64,000 bases of DNA. Source: Sanguinoderma infundibulare. Taxonomy: Eukaryota; Basidiomycota; Agaricomycetes; Polyporales; Polyporaceae. This document shows positions 34,336 through 46,344 of this stretch, in pieces (within the stretch, counting starts at the first letter, position 1; each line of letters opens with the position of its first letter). The notes under the pieces are model-generated. The model was given only the letters and a program-made list of their open reading frames with translations. It did not search any database and was not told where the DNA came from. The position numbers and the translations under genes are program-made. Location of the stretch: positions 496,001 through 560,000 of the forward strand of contig JAVLRN010000011.1 in the NCBI GenBank assembly GCA_032821775.1, written 5' to 3'.

Positions 34336-35855
34336 TTAAGAGTCCATACTGCCCGTCATGTTCATCACTATCGCGTCCACCAACAACGGAGTGGCACCCG
34401 CCGCCTCCCAGACCGCGAACCCGTGCAGGCCCTGTTCGCGGATGAACGACCCCTTCTGCCCAAACGACCGCACGTCGTCGTACGAGAGCATGACCTGGCT
34501 CGTCGCGTTGTACACCCGCGGCGTCTGGCTGCACTCGTCCCACGTGTAGTCGATCCCCGCCCGCGGCGTTCCGTTCACGTGCAAGAAGCCGTTCGCCGCC
34601 GAGTCGTCCGCGAGGTTCCTCCAGTACCATACGCCCGAGTAGTCGTACGGCACGCCGCAGGTGTCGTTCCCGCCCTTCCCGTCCCAGACGTCTCCGGGAA
34701 CCTGCGATGCCGCGTTGTCGAACATGAGAGGGAAGACGGACAGATCGGCGCCGACGTAGGCGTCGTTCGGGGCGACGATGGCGCTGTGCCCGTACGCTGG
34801 GACCCCGAGCACGATCTGGTCGGCAGGGAAGTGGGCGTTCGTCCAGTCCCTGACGGCAGATTTGGCGGAGCCGTGCTGATACTCGGGAGGAGCGCAGCTG
34901 TCGTTCAGGGGTGCGTTGGGGCCGAGGATTCCGTCCGCCCTGCCCCAGACGTCGTAGTTCATGACCGTCACGTAGTCGAGGACCTTTGCGAACTCGGACA
35001 CGTCTTCCGTCGGCTGGCCGGTCGCGTCGAGGAAGGGCTTGTCCGACACGGCGGCGGAGAGGATGTACGATTTGGCGTCGGGGTTTTGGCGGAGCTGTTG
35101 GAGGAAGGCGAGGAAGTTGGCCGAGTCGTCCTTGTCGATGGAATTGCACCCTACGCCCTGCTTGTTCGGGAACTCCAAGCTAGTGGCACAATACGTACGT
35201 AGGTAACCGGTCAATATCACAGCAGATTGCAGAAAGCGACGGACGCACTCGAACTCGATGCCGTCGACGGCGTATTTGTGGGCCATTTCGACGACCGCGT
35301 TCACGAACTGTGTCCGAGTGGTATTCGCTGCCAAGAGATGCGAGAACCACTTCGAGCCCGTCCAGCCGCCGACTGTCATCATGACTTTAGTGCCCTACCA
35401 AAAGGTACCCCTCGTGAGCAACTTCGATTGAAGAACGAGGAAACGTATCACGCTGACCTTATCGTGCGCTTTCGCAACGAGCTCCGTAAAGATGGCTCCC
35501 TGAGGATCATCCGAGGTCAAGTTCACCATGTTCTCCTGGTCGGTCGCTCTGCAAAGAGTGGGTGAGCAGAACATCCCGGCGCCACGGTATGTCGCCGCCG
35601 CCACACTTACACGAACGCATACGAAACCGAGTTATACTGCCCCCAGTCGATCTGGTCGACAGGCACCCTGGAATTATGCCAGGTGGTGTACCACGTCCCG
35701 GCGAAGTAACTGTAACTGGAGTTCGTGGGAGTGTCGTCCCTCGCCACCCCGCGATGTGTCTCGGAAGAGCAGGTCGGTCCGCCGCACGGATGTGCACGCG
35801 CCACCGCGGAAAGGGAGAAGAGTGCGAATGGTAATGAGAGGAGTTGGATCCGCAT
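34336..35855 (-). CDS. Secreted GH18 chitinase, altered active-site motif
   Basis: Predicted 441-residue secreted glycoside hydrolase acting on chitin. Exons (minus) 35855-35611, 35548-35458, 35394-35249 and 35179-34336, all GT-AG and in frame. Signal peptide MRIQLLSLPFALFSLSAVARA. Substrate strands: TWYTTWHN...VPVDQIDW; KVMMTVGGWTGSKWFSHL (the SxGG-type strand); YDVWGRADGILGPNAPL; and C-terminal GLHGFAVWEAAG. The catalytic DxxDxDxE strand is formed across the third intron and reads DGIEFDLEFP: the catalytic Glu and the Asp two residues before it are kept, the middle Asp is Glu, and the usual Trp before the catalytic Glu is Leu. The gene could still be active. Roles could be wall remodelling, autolysis or feeding on other fungi. 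Tandem relative of the pseudogene at 30.2-31.8 kb. Confidence 0.9.
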
Positions 35856-36624
35856 GGCCGAGAATCAAGAATTTGAGGTTGCCTCTCGTCCTCAACGTCT
35901 CTCGCTTTGTACTCGAGCTGTGGCAGAACGCCAGCAAACGCATATCCAACCTACGTGTACCGGACGACGACACCCGAGCCCACCAAATAGCCCGAGGGTT
36001 ATTGTGCATGTCACGCTCATCCAGTCCCGAAGTGGCGGGTAAATAACCAAAACCGACCCTGCACACGACGTCGTCAGCCATACAGCGTCGACGCACAAAA
36101 GACGAAACACCTACAAGTGGTGGCGAAGAATGCAATTCCAGGCCGCCCAGTAAGCACGAAATGATGGGATGGCGTCTCTACAGCAAGCAATTGTTGCAAC
36201 AGCTGTCAATAGGACGTGGTGACGAAGTACTACTACGGTACAAGTATAACCCTACAGATTGAACTTTCTAACAGTGGTGCGTGCGCGTGCTCGATGGTGC
36301 TAATGGTGGTGGCAAAGGATAAGTTAGGTGTACTATACATTGCTGTTAGAGTAGCGCGACTGCTGCGATTGGAACGTGAACACGATCAGGAACGGGCATT
36401 GTCCTCCGCGACGAGTATGGTATGCTGTATAGGTGGGGGTCGGAATACGATGTGCTGTAGATGTATCGGTCATGCGGAAATCGTATCCATCCGGATCAAC
36501 GGACATTGTCCGAGCGATGTGCGTGCGAAGGGGGGTATCGAAAGGTGGTGGTGCGGTAGGATGACGGAAGGATAGAAAGCAAAGGTCCAGATGTGAGAGA
36601 CAGAGAGAGAGGGAGAGGGGGCCA
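35856..36624. other. Intergenic region
   Basis: Upstream of the chitinase and downstream of the ubiquitin protease, both on the minus strand. A GA-rich tract lies at about 36,596-36,620. No gene seen. Confidence 0.5.
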
Positions 36625-39600
36625 TCAAACACGCTCGTACATGCAAATGTACGCCTTGGCCTTGAGGACCTCCTCGAGCGTCGTGAGCTTCACAACATGG
36701 TCACTGATGTACGCCCACTTTCGTGCAGGGCGGTGCGCGTCCGACGAGTGACTTGTGCGTGAGTCGGAGGCCTCCGGGGTGGGTGTACCAGGCTTTGACG
36801 TAGCAGGCTTGCCAGACTCGGAGGAGGGCGTCGCAGAGCCGGGCGCAGGGTTGCTATCGGGCAGCGCAGTGTACGCGATGTAGTGCCCGCCAAGCTGAAT
36901 AGCAAAACATCAGTACACAATCAACCACAACGCTCAAGCAAAACTTGCACGCACCATATTCCCGATGTGCACCACAACGGCATACAGCCGGTACATGCAC
37001 TTCTCCTGTCGCTGCTTCTGCTTGCCCTTCTCCGCTTTCTCCCCACCAACAAACTCCTCCCGCCTCGGCGCAAGGAATGGCGCGAGGTCAAGGTACTCCG
37101 GGAACGCCACGAACTCGTCCAGTTTCTTGAACCCGCCCGACAGCGCGTAGTATGGCGTCCGGCCTGTCTGCTGGAAGCGCTTCAGGTGTACGACAAGGAT
37201 GGGCGGCAACCTGCTGATCAGGTACCGCTTGTACATCCGCCGCGGGACGACCTGCTTCGACCGTGGCACCTTCTTGTCCTGTACGCGTCGTGCCGTCCGC
37301 TTCGGGGATGCGAGAGGAGAGGGCGACTGGGTGTCGGACAGCTTCTCCACAGACGACCGCGGGGACACGGATGGGGAAGCCGAGCCGTCAGAGAGGGAGG
37401 TCGCTGCGGACGTGTCGCTGCCGGAGTCGTCAAATTCCTCGTCGGAGCTCGTCCCGCTGTCATCCGCGCCTTCCTTCCTGAGCACTTTCTTCCCGCGCCG
37501 CCTCGCCTTCGGCGTGAGAAGCGAGTCGTCCGAGAGCGACACGCCGACCATGGCGCGAGTTGAGGACCACGTCTGGGACAGCACATCCCTGGAGAGCGGT
37601 GCTGCTCCCTCGGGAGTGTCCGGCTCCGTAGTGGAGATTTGGGGGATTGGCAGGCCACCGTACGTCGAAGGTCGCCGAGACATCATCACGCTGTCCTTGC
37701 GCAACAAGGAGGCGGAAGATTCGGATGAAGGGACGGTGACGGTTGTCGGCGCAGAGGATATCGACATAGCGTCGTCTGGTCTCCTCGTCGCATCAGTACT
37801 CACCGTCGACACCATAGACGTTGACGCGGGCGAGACGCGCCCGCTGCCCAAGTCTGGCGAAGACACTCCGCCATCCTCGAGCTCGCTCAGCCCGGGCGGA
37901 ACCCTCGGCTGTGCGCTATTAAGAGAGGATCCGCGCGTGCTCTTCGCCGCGCTCTGGTCAGACTTGCCCGACCAGTCATTGTCGTCGCTCGACTCGCCCT
38001 CGCTCTCCGTGTCCGAATCGTCCTCTAAGTCTGCAGCGGCGCCCTTTTCGCGCAGGCGGGGCTCGTACATCCCATTCGCGATTTTCCAGCACCGATGGCA
38101 CCCGACCATGTTCTCCCCGTCCAGGATCTCGACCGCGGTGAACATGCGCAGGCATTCCTCAATACCCGGGAGATGCCCCAGCTTCGCCCATAGCGCTTGT
38201 GTCGCCAGTGCGGCTGTGTTCCCCATCTGCCCAGAGGCGAGGGGTCCGTTGCCAGACAGAGCGTACTGAAGAATCGAGAGTGGGTTGCCAGTGATGGGGT
38301 GTACGTCGGCGAGTATGCGTCGGAGGTACGCCATATCCGCCTCTGACATCTTGGGAGCGGCAGACGAGCGTGGAGACCTCATCGTGCGTTCGTGACTGTG
38401 GCGCGAGAAGGGGTTACCCGACGATCGTCGCCCGTTCGACTGGCGCAGAGGCGACGGTATCTGTGGCGAACCTGATACGGGCGACGTCGCGCGCTTCGTA
38501 ACCTCCGACGTGTCCGCCCACCCCTCAGATGAGGGACCGAGGGACGCCGGGCGTGGTGAGCGTATCGCGCGGAAGGCGTCCTTCATGTCCGTCTTGCGAC
38601 CGCGGTCGCTCGCACGGCTCGACGGTCGCGAGTCCTTGTCCTGGTCCTTGTCGCGCGCTCCGATTTTCATTGACACGCTGATCCGCCGCGCAAGCTTCCC
38701 CCACGCGTCATCCTTCCCGGCCTTCTCCTTCAGCTTCTCCTCGGCTCCCGCGCCATTAACCTCTGCGTCTACACGGGTCCAGTCGTTACCAGCGTCCATC
38801 TCGAACGCGTCCGCTTGCTCCGCGCGCTCAGCCTCCGCCTCCCTTTCCTTCTCACTCTCCCTCGTCGCTTCCTCATCGTCCTCAGCGATCGCTGAGCCCA
38901 GGGCCAAAGGTGAAGTCCCGACGCCAACCATATTCCTCACCACGTCCCTCTTATCCCCCTCCTCCCCCGGATGATCAAAGCTCTTCCTCCTCGGGTCCAT
39001 GCTCGTCGGCGGCTCCTCCTCATGTAGTGCGGCCTCCATGCTCCTCCGCACCGGGCTCGCCGGCACGGACGACGCTCGCCCCTTCTCGTTCTCGTTCTCG
39101 TTCCCGCTCCCGCTCCCCTTCCCGTTCTCATCTTTGCTCCCGTTCCAGCCGTTGCTTGCGTATGCGTGCGCCGTTGGCGGCCGGATGCGGAGCTTGCGCG
39201 CGATCTTCTTGATCCTGTCCCGCTTCCGGTTTTTGTTCACGTAGTCCTCGGGCTTGATGCTCAGGCTGAGATCGTTGAAGTCCTCGTGCGTGAGCGAGAT
39301 CTTCTTGCACTTTTCGCACACGAGGATGCTCGCAAGCTGGCCCCCAAAGAGCATGTCCACGAACGACTCCAGCTTCTCATCGCCCACTGGTTCTGGAGGG
39401 AGCAGAGGCTCGCCACGCTGTTGATGTTCTGGCGGTGGGGTCATCGGAACGCCGGAGATGTACACCGAGGTTTCAGAAGGGAGGGCGGGCGGCGGTAGTG
39501 GCGGAGGAGTCGGTACCGGGTCGCGGTCCCGACGGGCCTGTTTCCGCTTTGTCTTAGGGGGTGGCGGTTGGCGTTTCTTGATGATCTGTAACACAACTTT

Positions 39601-40929
39601 GAGTAACATGTCATACGAGTGGAGACATTCAGAAGAGCACCACTCAGCATAGCTGAGTGGTCGCAAGTAGGCTTGACGTTATATCCATAGTGACACCGCT
39701 GACTCAAGTTGTGCGAGCGACATCGTAATTCTGATGCAGTGGTGGCCGGCTATCTGCCCGCGCCCTACCCGCGCGCCTCCGAGGGGTGCCCAGATTCGAT
39801 AACACAGGCACCTGGACCAATCAAAAATGAAGACGAAGTAAGACTTACATCAAGTTCCTCCATGCGCATCGCGTCCAGCATATGTCGTATGAACTCATGG
39901 GCATCCTGTTGCCGGAAGTCGAGGTATTGGTCGTACTTGCGACCAATCGTCGTCAGAATGTCTCTGTGTAAAGGCGATAGGGGTCAGCATCGGCAGCAGT
40001 GACAAATCGAGAGCAACATAAGGGGCGTGTGTGAATAGATGCCGCTCGAATCTCGCGCGCGCAGTGAAGGGTTGCTCGTTTCTTACGCGTCGTCTCAGCA
40101 TTATTATTGCCCGAACACGACTAGACGGGGTTCACTGGTATCCGCGAGAAGAAACCTCGTTGGAGGTCCTCCGACGAGAGCATCGCAACAGACGATTGGC
40201 TAAGGAGAGCAAGAGGACGGGTTCTGGGCGAAGTGAAGTGACGTGCAAGAATTGAGCAGCCCTGGCTGCAAAGGGACGCGAGCGAGCACCGCACGCGCAT
40301 GCGGTGAATCGAAGGGTGGCTCCCTGCATAAACATACCGCTTGGGGTTTGGTCGGCCGCCGGACTCGATGCTTGGCAACACGCTGAGCATGGTCGCGGAT
40401 GGAAACGCGACGCACCCTCACCAAAACGTGATCCCGCGCAGTCCGAGGGCATGAATGGCAAAATGAATGGTGACACTCACTTGGGACTCATGGATTCCCG
40501 CCTCTTCGCATCCTGCATGTCCCAAGCGTTGCGCATGACGGCCGTGAAGACGTCGCCGAGCGGCATGCCCTCTGACCACTTCAATTCATCGGAGCCACCG
40601 AGGCCGTGGCCATTGGTGAGCTGCGGTGATCGTCGCGAGAGGATGGACGGGCCCTGGGCGGGCTGGATGGATGGGGACACGGGTTGGAAGTATACGAGGT
40701 CGTGTAGTGGGCGTGTCGCGATGAGCTATTCGCACAGACCACGGTCAGAGACTTGCAGGCTATGCGAGAGACGAATGGGACGTACGCCCTGAAGGGTCGA
40801 GTTCATGAAGCAAGTGTTTCCATGATTGATGAGTCCGGGCGGCAGACTCGCATCCTTCTCTTCCTCCTCGCGCCTCTTGCGCTCCCAATAAATCTCCTGT
40901 GGGGTGTGCTTGTTCTTGTGTTTGATCAT
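36625..40929 (-). CDS. Ubiquitin-specific protease (peptidase C19, USP) with very large insertions
   Basis: Predicted 1,134-residue deubiquitinase. Exons (minus) 40929-40786, 40725-40481, 39963-39849, 39585-36955 and 36894-36625; all junctions GT-AG and in frame. The Cys box GLINHGNTCFMNSTLQG has its nucleophile at residue 40. DFRQQDAHEFIRHMLDAM is the QQDAHEF motif. Two zinc-ribbon CxxC pairs lie about 400 residues apart (CEKC near 258, CHRC near 660). VVHLKRFQQTG is near 966, and the His box LGGHYIAYT begins the last exon, with KWAYISDHVV following. The catalytic core is interrupted by two long Ser/Asp/Glu-rich disordered insertions, roughly residues 300-630 and 690-940. The core is USP16/45-like. 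It removes ubiquitin from substrates in nucleus or cytosol; targets are unknown. Confidence 0.93.
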
Positions 40930-42072
40930 CTACGATGGGCCGAGAGCCGAAGGTGACAGAGAGTGAGAGAGGGAGAGGGACAGTGTGCACAGCGCACGGA
41001 AAGCCGGTGTGGGGTGGGGTGCTTAATATAGCCGAATGGATGCGCAGCGCCCGGCGCGGGTGTCAGGCCTAAGTAGTACGTGCTCGAAGAGAGGCAAATG
41101 TGGCTCCGGAGCGCAGCGAAGCAGAAGATGAGCTGCACACGTCGCTGCCGGCAGTGAGACGCAGTCGTAGGGCGCGGGTGGGGAGAAGGAGGTGGGATGG
41201 CAAGCAAGCTCGGCGAACGGGCGCATCGAATTGTGGGCCAGGCACGTTGGCCCTTCTTCCTCTTCCCACCCTTTTCCGCCTTCCCACGCGACGCTTCCTC
41301 AATAACCAACGCTTGCCACAGTCCGCTATTCACAATATTCACACCCGCCCGACATTGTCGGCATTGTTCTGGGAGTTGGCAGCTACGTGGACCTCCATAT
41401 ACTCGGCATACGCTCTTGGAAGGCTCTGCTGAGAAAAGCTGAGAGGTAGCCCCCGACTCGAGAACAAATCAAGTTACCTCGGCGCATCCTTGGTGCAGCT
41501 CACCTCTTCGACCGTTGATGCTCGGCAGAGCAATTTGGGGCTTGCTGCTTCAAAGGCTTTGACCCAACCCTCCTTTAACCGATGTCCGACTCTCGGCTCG
41601 AACGACAATATTTCTACTCAATCCTAGGCAAGTCACCGACGCGTTCAGAGCGGGCAGCAGACCCTCGAAAGCCTCTGGAATGAGTCTTACCAGATCGCCG
41701 ACCAACCTATAGCTCACGCACAACCTCATGCACCGCCAACTTTGTCGACGACCCAAGCCAAGCCGCCAACAGGCACCCAAGAACGAGGGGAGAAAAGTTG
41801 GCCTTACGCACAAGGCGTCCGCATCGTCATTCGAAGCAGCAGTAACTCATGCTACAAGACGTACGTACTAGCAGGAGTCCGAGCAATAGCCCGCACTGCG
41901 CGCCCCAGAGCACTTCGGCAGCGCGACAGGTGCGGGAGAGTCACCACAATGTAGTCCGTAGCTGTGTCCCACGCTGTATGTCAAGAAGTGTACGTGTCTG
42001 CCCGTCCAGCGTAAAAAAACGTCCTCGAGCGTACTAGGGATGCGGAACGGGTGGAAGAACGCGGGAGCGCGC
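40930..42072. other. Intergenic region
   Basis: Upstream of the ubiquitin protease and downstream of the secreted repeat protein, both minus strand. No conserved frame or RNA seen. Confidence 0.5.
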
Positions 42073-43913
42073 TCACAAGCGGAACTTGGCGGAGCGGCGG
42101 CGGCGAAGGGAAGAGCCGTCCGTAGCAGAATCCGATGCACTGTCGGTCACGTCCGAACCAGTCGCGTCTGTCGCGGTAGCGGACGCAGCGTCCGTGCCAG
42201 TCGCGGCAGCGGTGTCCGTGGACCCTGCGACAGCGGTGTCGGTCGCACCCGCAGAGGAGTCGGTGGCAGTGGCGACGGATGTGTCGGTTGAGCCGGCCCC
42301 AGTCGCGACAGCGGTGTCGGTCGAACCCGCCGCCGCCGAGTCGGTCGCGGTCGCAACAGCGGTATCGGTGGCAGTCGCAACAGCGGTGTCGGTGGCAGTC
42401 GCAACAGCGGTGTCGGTCGCAGACGCAACGGAAGAATCGGTAGCAGTCGCGACGGAGGTGTCTGCCGCAGTGTTCTTGCCCTTCTTACCCTTGCCCTTGC
42501 CCTTCTTGCCCTTTTTACCCTTCTTCCCGGCGGCCGCGCTCTCCGTGGCCGTGGCCTGAGCACCGGAGGCGTCAGTAGCGGTCGCGACAGCCGTGTCCGT
42601 CGCTTGTGAGCCTGAGACGTCGGTGGCGGTCTCGACAGAGGTGTCCGTGGCTTGCGAGCCCGAGGCGTCAGTGGCAGTAGCGACGGACGTGTCTGTGGCC
42701 TGAGCACCCGACGCGTCGGTGGCGGTCTGAACGGAAGTGTCGGTGGCCTGCGAGCCCGAGGCGTCGGTGGCAGTGGCAACAGACGTGTCGGTGGCCTGAG
42801 CACCCGACGCGTCGGTGGCGGTCGCAACAGACGTGTCCGTGGCCTGTGCGCCCGACGCGTCAGTGGCTGAAGCGGCGGCAGCGCTGCCCTTGGCCTTCTT
42901 GTCCTTGGCCTTATCCTTCTTGCCCTTCTTCGCCGCACCGCCGGTCGCCTGCGCACCCGATGCGTCAGTGGCCGTCGCAGCAGACGAGTCAGTGACCTGA
43001 GCACCCGACGCGTCCGTAGCAGTCCCGACAGCGGTATCGGTAGCTTGAGCACTCGACGCGTCGGTAGCGGTCGCGACAGAGGTGTCAGTGGCCTGCGAGC
43101 CCGAGGCGTCGGTGGCAGTGGCAACAGACGTGTCGGTGGCCTGAGCACCCGACGCGTCGGTGGCAGTCGCGACTGCGGTATCGGTGGCCGAAGCGGCGGC
43201 AGCGCTGCCCTTGGCCTTCTTGCCCTTAGCCTTCACCTTCTTGCCCTTGCCCTTGCCCTTCTTCGCCGCGGCGCCAGTGGCCTGCGCACCCGACGCGTCA
43301 GTGGCCGTCGCAGCAGACGTGTCCGTAGCCTGAGCACCCGACGCGTCCGTAGCGGTCCCGACAGCGGTATCGGTAGCCTGAGAGCCCGAGGCGGCGGTGG
43401 CAGTCGCGACAGACGTGTCCGTAGCCTGTGCGTTGGCACCAGAGGCGGAGGCGGAGGCGTTTGAGCCCGAGCCGTCGACGCCGCCGTCGGCCCCTGCGGC
43501 CTTGATGCGCGCCGCGGCGTCGGACGCGGTGTCGCAGGTGACGGACGTGCCCGCCTTGTTGACGAGCGGGAGCGCGAAGCACTGCGTGTTGCCCGAGCAC
43601 GCCGTCACCTGGAACTGGCCGCCCGAGCACTGCGCGAAGCCGCCCTGCACGCAGGCCTGATCGCCGTCTGTCGACGAAGGATAATCGGTCAGCGACTGGG
43701 CAAGAGCGCACATGGGGGGAGAGTGTGTGTGAGTGATGGGAACGCACCAGTGCAGGTCGAGTTCGCAGTGAGGGTTGCGAACTTCGCGTTGAGCTTCTGA
43801 GCGTCGAGCGCGTTTTGCTTTTGGAAGTCTGAGGGCGCGGCTGCGGGGGCGGCGACGGAGAACGCCGCAAGGGCGAGAACGACGAAGGCGGAGAACCGGG
43901 AGGAGATCATCAT
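42073..43913 (-). CDS. Secreted repeat protein: Cys-rich N-terminal domain plus Ala/Thr/Asp repeats with Lys-Gly blocks
   Basis: Predicted 586 residues; exons (minus) 43913-43748 and 43667-42073. The start at 43913 is the first ATG; a longer frame begins with TTG. Signal peptide MMISSRFSAFVVLALAAFSVAAP. The N-terminal ~90 residues include STCTDGDQACVQGGFAQC and a further SGGQFQVTACSGNTQCFALP, a Cys pattern like the CBM19 chitin-binding module. The rest is a minisatellite-encoded array of 16-residue units (SGAQATDTSVATATDA type, 48 bp), broken by three Lys/Gly-rich stretches (for example KKGKKGKGKGKKGK), ending in RRRRSAKFRL. There is no GPI signal. A TATATAA box lies near 44,143 on the same strand. 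Probably a cell-wall or extracellular-matrix protein with alternating acidic and basic zones. Confidence 0.85.
42100..43450. repeat. Coding minisatellite of 48-bp units
   Basis: About twenty imperfect 48-bp units within the secreted repeat protein, each encoding A/T/D-rich 16-residue repeats. Length variation between strains is likely. Confidence 0.85.
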
Positions 43914-45228
43914 GACCAAGGAAGGGGGGATGGGGACGGGAGTAGGGGGTTAACGGACCAGGTCGTAAAGCAGAGTGTACACAGCAAGGAATGGAAAGCG
44001 TCGACAGCAGACGACGAACGACGTGAACGATGCGGTAGACGAGGCTCAGGCCAACGAATGGAAAGGGAAGCTCTGGCACCGGGCACAGAGGATGGAACAA
44101 GGAGATGTTCTGAGGGTGCACCCCCCGCTAACCCAGGTGTTATATACGAATGGGCTTGTTGATGCTCCACCATGTGAGACACGTCTCACGATCGGCCCCG
44201 TTACGTTCATCTCCCCGGAGCCTCGACGTGGTCGCGACATGCAGACTGGCGTCTGCGCAGTAAGATGGAAGGCCTCGGAGAGAATATGTCACGGAATGGG
44301 GGCGTTGATGCGCTTGTCGTGCCCCCGTTGTCCAGCAGAAGGCATCGCCGTTGGAGCAAGTGGAGCACGTAACGCGCGCTTCGCTAGCGTGTTGTTCTAA
44401 CCCACGCGTGATGCCCGTGTTCTAAAAATGCACAAAATTAGCGAGCAACCGTTCATATTGGATCACCGTCCGGTGTTGCACGCGGTGTCGAACTAGAACT
44501 GGAACGGCCAGAGTAAGTGACTTTAGTAAGTGCGTCGAATTTGCGCGGGTCGGGGGACGAATGTACCTCTCATTTTCCGATGGACCAGCCCACATCGGTG
44601 TTGCAGTGGCGGGTGAGTATCTTCTGAAAGGACGCACAGTTGCAACCTCCAATTGCCAGCTATGATGCAGGCCCATCGCAAACTTGATGGCAAATCATAC
44701 GAACGTTAAGTGACACCACCAGCCTCCACCAGTCCGTCATCAACAGGCACAGGCCTAGTAACAAGGGTCGTTGATCACGCATATTCTACGACAGAAGTAC
44801 TCTGCCTCATGTATAAATAACGGCCCAGCAGGCGCAAGGAGGCGCAAGGGCAGTCCGCAATGCTGTTCAAATGCTGGACGGAGGATGCACTACGCAGCAG
44901 CATACCACACACAGTGCTGTCAGCTGGATGCTATCTCCAACCTCATTCGAGAGCAGATGACCACGCATCCCCACGCATTGACAATGACGGGACAGCAACA
45001 CCAGGCACCACCCCCACGAAGACGACAATCAATGGGCGCACCAAGATCAGCACTTGGTAACAGGGCCAGTCAGGTCCCAGGAAACGCGTATGTTCGAGGA
45101 CAAGGTATTGGCTTCTGATCTTGGTGACCACGTCCACGTAGCAGCGCGGGGTTTATGCGATTCCTTCGGCCATACACACACGATCTAATTATGACTACCA
45201 CATCTAGACCCGCATCTCGTTCGGGAGC
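43914..45228. other. Intergenic region of 1.3 kb
   Basis: Holds the promoter of the secreted repeat protein (TATATAA near 44,143, minus strand). From 44,400 to 45,228 I see no gene; the short open frames there lack motifs. Confidence 0.5.
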
Positions 45229-45745
45229 TCAGTGGGCGTGGTTCTTGTGGTGCTCTGAGGCGAACGGCGTTCAGCAACAGCGCATCTGACGCGACACTGA
45301 AAAAACATCACTCACTCAAGTGCACTGGAAATCCCGACCACACCAACAGACCCAACAGTCGCATGGCCCCCGTCAGCAACCCACATCGTCACGCAGATGA
45401 AGAAAAATGAAATGAACGCACTCTGGTAGTCGATGGTGTAGCCCAAAAAGCAGATGCCGAGGATGCCAACCAGCAAGGGAGCCGCTGACGCGTTTTTGCC
45501 ATTGAAGAAGCGCGCCTTTATGCCACCCACGGCCGTAGGAGCGGGGCCCTTGGGGAGCCTGGAGTAAAAGTTGACGAGCGGCCCAAGACCTGCGCCCGTG
45601 CCAGACGACTGTCCGAGGTAAGTAGTGAGCATGTTGATGCTGGCAGAACATGGTCGGCGTGTATGCGACTCACGAGGAGTGATGGAGTGGCAACTTTCGG
45701 GGGTACGAGGCCACCAAGCTGACGACGAATGAGAGTAGGCTGCAT
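45229..45745 (-). CDS. ATP17: Mitochondrial ATP synthase subunit f
   Basis: Predicted 94-residue inner-membrane subunit of the F0 part of ATP synthase. Exons (minus) 45745-45674, 45608-45422 and 45254-45229. The N-terminus MQPTLIRRQLGGLVPPKVATPSL, then VNFYSRLPKGPAP, GGIKARFFNGKNAS, and one membrane helix PLLVGILGICFLGYTIDY match the family. The last intron is essential: reading through gives a spurious hydrophobic tail, while splicing to a 26-base exon gives the expected end KHHKNHAH. The intron is about 167 bp, longer than most here. Length fits the family. Confidence 0.92.
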
Positions 45746-45886
45746 GATGAACGCGACCCGGTGGAAGACGAGAGGGAAGCGGTGGACGTCGTCTTCGTCT
45801 GCATCCCCATCGTCTTCCGCACGTGTCCCGGAACCTCCCGGAGGGAATTACACGATTATATACGTATAGTTGTTCTTACTACGACA

Positions 45887-45984
45887 TGCCCCGTGGCTGA
45901 GTTGGTTACAGCGTCCGACTGTTAACGCTCTAGTGCAGAGCTTATGACATCGGAAGGTCGTGAGTTCGAGCCTCACCGGGGCAG
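45887..45984 (+). tRNA. tRNA-Asn (anticodon GTT) with intron
   Basis: Cloverleaf: acceptor TGCCCCG/CGGGGCA, D stem GCTG/CAGC, anticodon stem TCCGA/TCGGA, loop CTGTTA-A with anticodon GTT, and T arm GTGAG-TTCGAGC-CTCAC. A 24-nt intron interrupts the anticodon loop after position 37 (about 45,927-45,950). A T5 run near 46,004 is a pol III stop. Divergent from the ATP synthase subunit f gene, only about 140 bp away. Confidence 0.92.
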
Positions 45985-46344
45985 TCTTCTCCTTCCGAAG
46001 TTATTTTTCCAACACCCTGCCGCACAAAATCGCCCTCGACCTTCAGGATTTTGATTCAAGAAGGAAGGTAGGAAAGGTCAATACGAGATGCATCAACCCA
46101 TTGACAGGTCTGCCAGCATCGTAAAGTCTGTGCATTGCAGATGATAGAGTGGAATCTATTGATACAAACGCGACCCAGAGATGCTGAAAATCTGGGAGGG
46201 CCGGACTATGTTGAATACCCGACATAGACTATGTTACCTCTCATCCAACGAGACCCGAACCAAAACCTCCTCCCCTACCCCCACCACGAATATGATACAA
46301 GCAGAACCGCACCATTCCCCTCCCTGTCCTCTTCAGTCCATCGC

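Noticed and set aside
34100..35202. Arg-rich 349-residue minus frame and a 259-residue plus frame over the chitinase
   Set aside because: Both overlap the well-supported GH18 exons in other frames.
30232..35855. A chitin-degradation gene cluster
   Set aside because: Only one of the two chitinases is intact. The intervening hydrolase belongs to another pathway and there is no shared regulatory signal.
37199..38269. 356-codon plus-strand frame opposite the ubiquitin protease
   Set aside because: It mirrors the Ser/Asp-rich insertion of the protease and has no independent motif.
42086..43464. Long plus-strand frames opposite the secreted repeat protein
   Set aside because: They are shadows of a periodic GC-rich coding minisatellite. 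They lack a start in context and splice logic, while the minus strand has a signal peptide, intron and Cys domain.
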